From an uncultured Gammaproteobacteria bacterium (GTDB lineage Bacteria; Pseudomonadota; Gammaproteobacteria; PS1; Thioglobaceae): a stretch of DNA of 6,375 nucleotides. This document shows positions 1 to 4,588 of this stretch, piece after piece. A model generated the notes under the pieces. That model worked only from the letters and a program-made list of their open reading frames with translations, had not been told where the DNA came from and ran no database searches. How positions within the stretch are numbered: position 1 is the stretch's first letter; each line of letters opens with the position of its first letter. Made by a program: the position numbers and the translations under genes. Location of the stretch: NCBI GenBank assembly GCA_913044155.1, contig CAJWNF010000033.1, positions 1 to 6,375 of the forward strand, given 5' to 3'.

Positions 1-660
1 TGGAAAGGTGGCAAGGATGTATTCCATCCAGAGATTGCCTCTATTGATGGAGAACTTCCAGGTATGCCAGGATGCTACACTTACAAAGAGGGTGGCAAAA
101 ACACGTTCATGCCAGACCCTTCAATTGACGAAGTTAAGCCTGGCCCTATTGGCCTAAATTCGATTGGTGGTGTTATCAAGCATTTACCAGCGCTTACCTC
201 TATTGGCTCTTCAACAGTAAATTCATATCGTCGCCTTTGGGATACCGGTTTTTGGGCGCCAATTTTTGCTGACTGGGGTTATCAAAACCGTACCTGTGCA
301 CTACGCGTATCTGCACCAGGACGTTTCGAATACCGCTCAGTTGACTCAATGGTCAACCCTTACCTAATGGGTTCAGCTTTACTAAAAGCTATGGGTGACG
401 GTATCGATAACGATATTGATGCAGGTGAGCCTGAAGAACGCAATATCTATGAAGCAATGGAGGCAGGTAAAAATGTTAAGAAGCTTCCTATGTCATTAGG
501 TGATGCGATGAATGAGCTTGCAAACGATGAAGTGATCAAATCTGCAATGCCCGATGAAATGTATAAAGTCTATCACCACTACAAGAATGACGAGTGGGAA
601 AGATTTAACCATACGGTTACAGATTGGGATGTTGAGACTTACTTGGATTGCTTGCCATAG
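1..660 (+). CDS. gmaS: Type III glutamine synthetase family protein, probable gamma-glutamylmethylamide synthetase (3' part)
   Basis: The reading frame is open from the first base and ends at TAG, giving the C-terminal 219 residues of a protein whose family is about 440-450 long. Numbering from the first residue, the C-terminal glutamine synthetase catalytic core is clear: NSYRRL (74-79), QNRT (95-98), the substrate/ATP-binding R-F-E-Y-R motif (R108, E110, R112) and NPYL (119-122). The end (EWERF...YLDCLP) is typical of the GlnT/GmaS type. The tyrosine of the RNIY segment (147-150) aligns roughly with the adenylylation site of enteric GlnA, but the surrounding motif is absent, so adenylylation control is unlikely. 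GmaS ligates methylamine to the gamma-carboxyl of glutamate using ATP, in the cytoplasm. GlnT-type enzymes use ammonia. The mgsABC genes directly downstream and tdm nearby favour GmaS, but the residues seen here do not decide the substrate. The start lies outside the window. Confidence 0.85.
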   Translation, partial: WKGGKDVFHPEIASIDGELPGMPGCYTYKEGGKNTFMPDPSIDEVKPGPIGLNSIGGVIKHLPALTSIGSSTVNSYRRLWDTGFWAPIFADWGYQNRTCALRVSAPGRFEYRSVDSMVNPYLMGSALLKAMGDGIDNDIDAGEPEERNIYEAMEAGKNVKKLPMSLGDAMNELANDEVIKSAMPDEMYKVYHHYKNDEWERFNHTVTDWDVETYLDCLP

Positions 661-691
661 GCTAGCTAGATTTAGGTTTTTATTTAGAGTA

Positions 692-709
692 CCCACCCTC
701 CTAGGTGGG
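692..709 (+). other. Compact intergenic hairpin between gmaS and mgsA
   Basis: A perfect 6-bp G/C-rich stem (CCCACC at 692-697 with GGTGGG at 704-709) encloses a 6-base loop and lies 14 bases before the AGGAG ribosome binding site of mgsA. No T-run follows on either strand, so it does not look like a factor-independent terminator. It could be an mRNA processing or stability element, or a partial attenuator that sets gmaS expression above mgsABC. The role is inferred; only the structure is seen. Confidence 0.5.
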
Positions 710-735
710 CAAATATTAGGATAGGAGATTTATTT

Positions 736-1674
736 ATGTGCGGAATAGCAGGAATTATTCATAAACAAGGCGGGAAAAGCGTAAATATTGGTGAACAAAT
801 GACATCAATGTTGCAGGCTTTGAAGCATAGAGGTCCGGATTCAACTGGTTATGCAATGTATGGGCCAGATAAAGGCAATCAGATATTACGTTTTAAAGTA
901 GCTGAGGCAGCTGACCTAGAGGGAAGTTACGATATACATGCTGCCATCGAGTCGCGCTTAGAAACAATTGACTCACGCCTCGCTGAACTAGGAGTTAAGG
1001 TTGTTAGCAAAGAAAGTCCAACTGAATATGCTCATCGTTATGAGATTGAATTTTCGGGTGATATGAAGAAATTGGCAGACTTCATTGAAGATATTGAGGG
1101 CGTTGAAATTTTGTCTATCGGGAATTCACTTGAGCTGGTCAAAGATCTTGGAGACGCTGAAGGCGTTTCTGAACAGTATGGGCTTAACAGTTTTAACGGT
1201 ACTCACGGTATCGGACACACGCGGATGGCAACAGAGTCAGATGTAGATATTCGTTCCGCTCATCCATATTGGGCGTATCCATTTAACGACGTTGCTGTTG
1301 TTCATAACGGTCAGCTGACCAATTACTGGACCAACAGACGCGCACTTGAGCGTAAAGGACGTCGCTTCTCATCTAACTGTGATTCAGAACTTATCGCGGT
1401 ATATATTGCAGACAAAATAAGTGAGGGTGTTGATTTGGAAACAGCGATGAGAGATTCTGTTGAATTTCTTGATGGCGTTTTCACCTATCTGGTGGCAACA
1501 AAAGACGAGCTTGGGATGGCTAAGGATGTTATGGCTGCTAAACCAATGGTTGTGTATGAGGGCGATGATATGATTGCTCTTGCTTCAGAAGAGGTCGCAA
1601 TCAGAAAGTTGTTTGATCATCCTATTGATACATTTGACCCATATCATGGAGAGGTAAAAGTATGGCAACATTAA
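736..1674 (+). CDS. mgsA: N-methylglutamate synthase subunit A (class II glutamine amidotransferase, GlxB-like)
   Basis: This 312-residue protein is an Ntn-type glutamine amidotransferase, homologous to the N-terminal domain of glutamate synthase GltB but encoded alone. It begins MCGIAG, so Cys2 becomes the N-terminal nucleophile once Met is removed. That fixes the ATG at 736, which has AGGAG (723-727) eight bases upstream. Other family marks are HRGPDSTG (31-38), GHTRMAT (160-166, with the substrate-binding Arg163), HNGQL (190-194) and SNCDSE (213-218). About 120 residues lie between HRGPDS and GHTRMAT, more than in a minimal amidotransferase domain; I recall this as normal in the GlxB/MgsA branch. 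In N-methylglutamate synthase this subunit is expected to hydrolyse gamma-glutamylmethylamide, releasing methylamine that passes to the FMN subunit. A glutaminase role in a split glutamate synthase (Sinorhizobium glxB) is the alternative. The stop codon overlaps mgsB by 13 bases, implying translational coupling. Confidence 0.88.
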   Translation: MCGIAGIIHKQGGKSVNIGEQMTSMLQALKHRGPDSTGYAMYGPDKGNQILRFKVAEAADLEGSYDIHAAIESRLETIDSRLAELGVKVVSKESPTEYAHRYEIEFSGDMKKLADFIEDIEGVEILSIGNSLELVKDLGDAEGVSEQYGLNSFNGTHGIGHTRMATESDVDIRSAHPYWAYPFNDVAVVHNGQLTNYWTNRRALERKGRRFSSNCDSELIAVYIADKISEGVDLETAMRDSVEFLDGVFTYLVATKDELGMAKDVMAAKPMVVYEGDDMIALASEEVAIRKLFDHPIDTFDPYHGEVKVWQH

Positions 1675-2504
1675 ATAAAGATAAGTCTCATGAAATGGGA
1701 CTTCATGAAGAGCAATTAAAAGGACGTACTCAGCAACGTTTCTTCTCTGCTGATGAAAGTGAAAATCTAACTTATTTTCATTCATTTGACGTTGACACAA
1801 GCAAAAGTGCGACAATCGATGCACTCGAGATGACACCAAGAGAAATCAATGGAGAAATTAGAGCGCTAATGGAAAAAGGTATAGGAGACATTACGGTTGA
1901 TAACCCCATGTCACGTCACGGCGTTGGTGTTGGTATTTTGAATCGTCTAAACCTAACTTTTTCAGACAGTCTAGGCTACTTTGGTTGCGGTTTGATTGAC
2001 GGACCAAATGTCCATATTAAGGGCCGAGTTGGTTGGTCATGTGCAGAAAACATGATGGCAGGTACTGTCGTTATTGAGGGCAATGCTGGCTCAACATTTG
2101 GAGCAGCTATTAGAGGCGGCGACCTTGTATGTAGAGGTAGTGTTGGTGCACGTACTGGTATTGACCAAAAAGGCGGCACAATCCTGGTTGGTGGTAATAC
2201 AGGTGCATTCTCTGGCTTTATGATGCAACGTGGCCGTATGATTATTTGTGGTGATGCTGGGATGAACCTGGGTGACTCGATGTATGACGGCACTATTTAT
2301 ATTGGCGGAGAGGTTGAAGAGTTAGGTGTCGACTGTGTGCCAGGCGAAATGACTGAACTAGATATCCGTTACCTAACTTCAAAACTTGACCTTTATGGCA
2401 TTAAAACGCCTAAAGGGGTTGAGAAAATGCAGAAGTATGTTTCAGGTAAGCAATTGTGGAACTACGATAATCTAGAACCACATGAAAAGAAAATAGTTCT
2501 TTAA
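1662..2504 (+). CDS. mgsB: N-methylglutamate synthase subunit B (GXGXG beta-helix domain, GlxC-like)
   Basis: This 280-residue protein corresponds to the C-terminal GXGXG domain of glutamate synthase GltB. Residues about 105-216 are a run of short glycine-spaced strands (GYFGCGLIDG, GRVGWS, GNAGSTFGAAIRGG, GARTG, GGNTGAFSG, GDAGMNLGDSMYDG, IYIGG), typical of its right-handed beta-helix. This domain has no active site of its own; in GltB it packs between the amidotransferase and synthase domains and helps form the internal channel, so a scaffold role linking MgsA and MgsC is expected. The polar N-terminal segment (about 1-70) lies outside the glycine-repeat core. The ATG at 1662 has GGAGAGG (1648-1654) seven bases upstream and lies inside the end of mgsA, consistent with coupled translation. 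The C-terminal end (GKQLWNYDNLEP...) agrees with my memory of family members. The next gene follows after 36 bp. Confidence 0.88.
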   Translation: MATLNKDKSHEMGLHEEQLKGRTQQRFFSADESENLTYFHSFDVDTSKSATIDALEMTPREINGEIRALMEKGIGDITVDNPMSRHGVGVGILNRLNLTFSDSLGYFGCGLIDGPNVHIKGRVGWSCAENMMAGTVVIEGNAGSTFGAAIRGGDLVCRGSVGARTGIDQKGGTILVGGNTGAFSGFMMQRGRMIICGDAGMNLGDSMYDGTIYIGGEVEELGVDCVPGEMTELDIRYLTSKLDLYGIKTPKGVEKMQKYVSGKQLWNYDNLEPHEKKIVL

Positions 2505-2540
2505 TCATACTTTTTAACTAAATTAATACAAGGAAATATT

Positions 2541-3878
2541 ATGAGCGAAAAAGAAGATAAATACAATTTAGGTAAAAGTTTTATCTTCCCGAAGGAAGTG
2601 ATGAACGATATTCATATCAAGTCAGATTTGGGTCGTTACAGAATGAGAGGATTCTCTCTATTCAAAAAGATTCCAACATGGGATGATTTGACTTTTATGC
2701 CAGGTACGCTAACCCGTTTTGTTATCGAGGGTTATAGAGAAAAATGCTTAACCAAGACCATTATTGGCCCCGAGGCTAAGCGTCCATTAGAACTAGACAT
2801 ACCTATTTATGTAACTGGCATGAGTTTTGGTGCTTTGAGTTATGAAGCTAAAACAGCTTTAGCTCGTGGCGCTACAATGGCTGGAACAGCGACTTGTTCA
2901 GGTGAGGGAGGTATGATTCCTGATGAGAGGCGTTATTCTAGTAAGTGGCTTTATCAGTGTATCCAGTCTCGATACGGCTTTAACCCTAACCATTTACGTC
3001 TCGCTGATGGTGTTGAATTTTTCATCGGTCAAGGTTGTAAGGTTGGTTTAGGTGGTCACTTAATGGGTCAAAAAGTAACAGACCAAGTTGCAGAAATGCG
3101 TTCATTACCAGCTGGTATTGACCAACGTTCTCCTGCTAGACACCCTGACTGGCTTGGTCCAGACGATCTAGCACTTAAAATTGAAGAAATCCGTGAAGCG
3201 ACAGACGGTCAAATTCCAATTCAATTAAAGCTAGGTGCCGCTCGTGTTTATGATGACGTTCGTATGGCCGCTAAAACTGGCTGTGATAGTATCTATATTG
3301 ACGGCATGGAAGGCGGTACTGGTGCAGGACCTCACCTTGCAACTGAAGAAACTGGCGTTCCAGGTATTGCTGCTATTCGTCAGGCCCGTAGAGCGATTGA
3401 TGATGTTGGTATGACTGGCAGGATATCTTTAGTATATGCAGGTGGTATTCGTAATGGTGGTGACGTAGCAAAAGCTGTTGCACTAGGCGCTGATGCTGTT
3501 GCGATTGGCCATTCTGTAATGATGGCGCTTAATTGTAACAGAGACACTCCAGAAGCCGACTTTGAAGGTGAGATGGGCGTTAAGCCTGGTGAATGTTATC
3601 ACTGTCATACTGGTCGCTGCACTGTTGGCGTTGCAACTCAAGACCCTGAGCTTAGAAAGCGTCTAGATCCGGATGCAGCTTCACAGCGTGTATACAACTT
3701 CTTACATACACTAGCAATTGAATGCCAAATGATGGCGCGTGCTTGTGGCAAAACTAATGTACATTCATTAGAGCCAGAAGATATAGCCGCTTTGACTATG
3801 GAGGCTTCAGCTTGTGCACAGGTGCCTATTGCAGGTTCTCAGCATACAGTTGGTCGCCCTGACATGACACGTTTTTAG
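2541..3878 (+). CDS. mgsC: N-methylglutamate synthase subunit C (FMN-binding glutamate-synthase domain, GlxD-like)
   Basis: This 445-residue protein matches the synthase domain of GltB, a TIM barrel that binds FMN. It should add the amine released by MgsA to 2-oxoglutarate and reduce the imine, giving N-methylglutamate if methylamine is the amine, or glutamate if ammonia is. Visible marks are MSFGALS (94-100), CSGEGG (119-124), the FMN-loop segment DGMEGGTGAG (254-263), the phosphate-binding strands GGIRNGGD (301-308) and LGADAVAIG (315-323), and a cysteine cluster C352-x2-C355-x4-C360 followed by VGVATQDPELRKRL, which corresponds to the GltB iron-sulfur region. In GltB the first two cysteines are, as I recall, five residues apart rather than two. 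The GltB central domain is absent and no GltD-type NADPH reductase is seen nearby, so the electron donor is unknown. AAGGA (2530-2534) lies six bases before the ATG. Confidence 0.88.
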   Translation: MSEKEDKYNLGKSFIFPKEVMNDIHIKSDLGRYRMRGFSLFKKIPTWDDLTFMPGTLTRFVIEGYREKCLTKTIIGPEAKRPLELDIPIYVTGMSFGALSYEAKTALARGATMAGTATCSGEGGMIPDERRYSSKWLYQCIQSRYGFNPNHLRLADGVEFFIGQGCKVGLGGHLMGQKVTDQVAEMRSLPAGIDQRSPARHPDWLGPDDLALKIEEIREATDGQIPIQLKLGAARVYDDVRMAAKTGCDSIYIDGMEGGTGAGPHLATEETGVPGIAAIRQARRAIDDVGMTGRISLVYAGGIRNGGDVAKAVALGADAVAIGHSVMMALNCNRDTPEADFEGEMGVKPGECYHCHTGRCTVGVATQDPELRKRLDPDAASQRVYNFLHTLAIECQMMARACGKTNVHSLEPEDIAALTMEASACAQVPIAGSQHTVGRPDMTRF

Positions 3879-3891
3879 ATAAGGAGTAATC

Positions 3892-4287
3892 ATGAGTAAA
3901 AATGAAGAAGGGTATTTCATTGACAATGACGGTCTAGACACCGTTCGTGAACAAGAAATCGGCCAACATATCGGCTATAGGTACGATGTGAATTTAGTTC
4001 CAGACCTTAAGCACATTACACCTTTTTTGCAAAAATATATTGACAAGATGGGCTGGAAAGATCTTAATTGGCTGGAAGATGTTCATATGGGTTATGAGGA
4101 AGACCGAGCCGCAGTCTTTGATAGAAATATAAATGGCTGGGTAACAATTCCTGACACGATTAATTTGCCTGATAACCAGCAAGAACGCGACATGATTGCA
4201 CGTGAATTGTTGATTAAGTTCCAAATGTCTGAGGGTCATCCAATCGTTGATTTAAATAATGCTTACTCTAAATTTAAGTACTGGTAA
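3892..4287 (+). CDS. Small acidic protein of unknown function between mgsC and tdm
   Basis: I do not recognise this 131-residue protein. It is very likely real: AAGGAG (3881-3886) lies five bases before the ATG, it starts 13 bp after mgsC on the same strand, and its codon use resembles its neighbours. It has about 24 acidic against 14 basic residues, no cysteine, no signal peptide and no membrane segment, so it should be a soluble cytoplasmic protein without a thiol-ligated metal site. Five tryptophans stand out, in MGWKDLNW, in NGWV and as the last residue of KYW. The pattern of alternating polar and hydrophobic stretches suggests a folded alpha/beta protein. Its position suggests an accessory role with the N-methylglutamate synthase, such as a fourth subunit or assembly factor; this is inference from context only. 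It is not the small sarcosine-oxidase-like subunit of N-methylglutamate dehydrogenase, which is cysteine-rich. Confidence 0.8.
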   Translation: MSKNEEGYFIDNDGLDTVREQEIGQHIGYRYDVNLVPDLKHITPFLQKYIDKMGWKDLNWLEDVHMGYEEDRAAVFDRNINGWVTIPDTINLPDNQQERDMIARELLIKFQMSEGHPIVDLNNAYSKFKYW

Positions 4288-4307
4288 GTAATTTTTGGGG
4301 TCAGCTG

Positions 4308-4328
4308 AAGATTTGTTTCTACAAACTT
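4308..4328 (+). other. Small A/U-rich hairpin after the 131-residue gene
   Basis: The arms AAGATTTGT (4308-4316) and ACAAACTT (4321-4328) pair over 8 bp with one bulged A and a TTCT loop. The stem starts 20 bases after the stop codon of the small acidic protein. It is weak and A/U-rich, followed by TAATTAGTTT and not a clean T-run, so a terminator role is only possible. Confidence 0.35.
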
Positions 4329-4342
4329 TAATTAGTTTACCC

Positions 4343-4392
4343 TTTAGTTTGACAGCATCTCTCCCCCCTTTTGAGGTGCTGTTAAAACTAAA
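4343..4392 (+). other. Long imperfect hairpin, possible transcript 3' end or processing structure
   Basis: The left arm (4343-4361, containing GACAGCATCTC) pairs with the right arm (4373-4392, containing GAGGTGCTGTT) over about 19 bp, with two G-U pairs and one bulged A, closing an 11-base pyrimidine loop of T, six C and four T (4362-4372). It is the strongest structure in the gap and lies where the gmaS-mgsABC-orf131 transcript should end. A-rich sequence follows, not a T-run, so it is not a standard intrinsic terminator on this strand; the reverse strand also lacks a T-tail. It could protect the upstream mRNA from 3' exonucleases, be cut by RNase III, or assist Rho-linked termination. The fold is read by eye. 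Confidence 0.5.
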
Positions 4393-4505
4393 AAATTTAT
4401 TTCAAAATTGGATTTAATATTATGATTAATAAGCTCAAATTTCCATACATTTAATGGTGTCTTTTATGCTTATACATATGATTAAATTAATTTCGCTAAA
4501 AGGTG

Positions 4506-4519
4506 AATTTTATAAAATT
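4506..4519. promoter_or_regulatory. 14-bp perfect palindrome at the -35 element, possible operator
   Basis: AATTTTATAAAATT is a perfect inverted repeat whose last two bases form the start of the TTGACT -35 box. Its left half plus centre, ATTTTATAA (4507-4515), recurs at 4538-4546 over the -10 box, 31 bp downstream, close to three helical turns. Such placement suits a dimeric regulator binding the same DNA face. The region is AT-rich, so chance is a real alternative. Confidence 0.3.
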
Positions 4520-4547
4520 GACTGTTTATTAAATGATATTTTATAAT
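4518..4547 (+). promoter_or_regulatory. Sigma-70 promoter for tdm
   Basis: TTGACT (4518-4523, five of six consensus bases) and TATAAT (4542-4547, all six) are separated by 18 bp. Transcription would start near 4554, leaving a leader of about 32 bases before the TTG start codon of tdm. This is the only close match to a vegetative promoter that I found in the window. It implies that tdm can be transcribed independently of the upstream mgs genes. Confidence 0.7.
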
Positions 4548-4571
4548 TCCATTGTTATTGTATAAATCATT

Positions 4572-4588
4572 AGGGGGAAAGACTATTG
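4572..4588 (+). promoter_or_regulatory. Ribosome binding site and TTG start codon of tdm
   Basis: AGGGGG (4572-4577) lies eight bases before TTG (4586-4588). An in-frame TAG at 4571-4573 overlaps this site, so translation cannot start further upstream in this frame, and no ATG or GTG lies between that stop and the TTG. The next in-frame start-type codon is at about residue 28, inside the folded N-terminal domain. The TTG is therefore the best start. Confidence 0.75.

Larger units (their letters stand above)
4288..4585. other. 298-bp AT-rich gap upstream of tdm
   Basis: No convincing gene lies here on either strand. The gap holds, in order, a small A/U-rich hairpin (4308-4328), a long imperfect hairpin (4343-4392), AT-rich sequence without recognisable content (about 4393-4505), a 14-bp palindrome (4506-4519) touching a sigma-70 promoter (4518-4547), and the tdm ribosome binding site. 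It separates the gmaS-mgsABC transcription unit from tdm. Confidence 0.75.

Noticed and set aside
496..696. Reverse-strand open frame of 66 residues at the end of gmaS
   Set aside because: It overlaps the conserved C-terminus of the glutamine synthetase homologue and has no independent support.
1976..2293. Reverse-strand open frame of 105 residues opposite mgsB
   Set aside because: It lies wholly within a well-supported gene, is proline- and isoleucine-rich as the complement of glycine-rich coding often is, and has no recognisable domain.
3892..4287. Small subunit of N-methylglutamate dehydrogenase (sarcosine oxidase delta-like)
   Set aside because: That subunit family binds zinc through cysteines; this protein has none, and the other dehydrogenase subunits are absent.
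4343..4392. Classical intrinsic terminator
   Set aside because: The stem is strong, but the following bases are A-rich, and neither strand shows the expected T-run directly after it.
4288..4585. Glycine, guanidine or glutamine riboswitch upstream of the GcvT/DUF1989 gene
   Set aside because: The gene content made this tempting, but I see none of the conserved cores of these classes, and the transcript leader after the promoter is only about 32 bases long.
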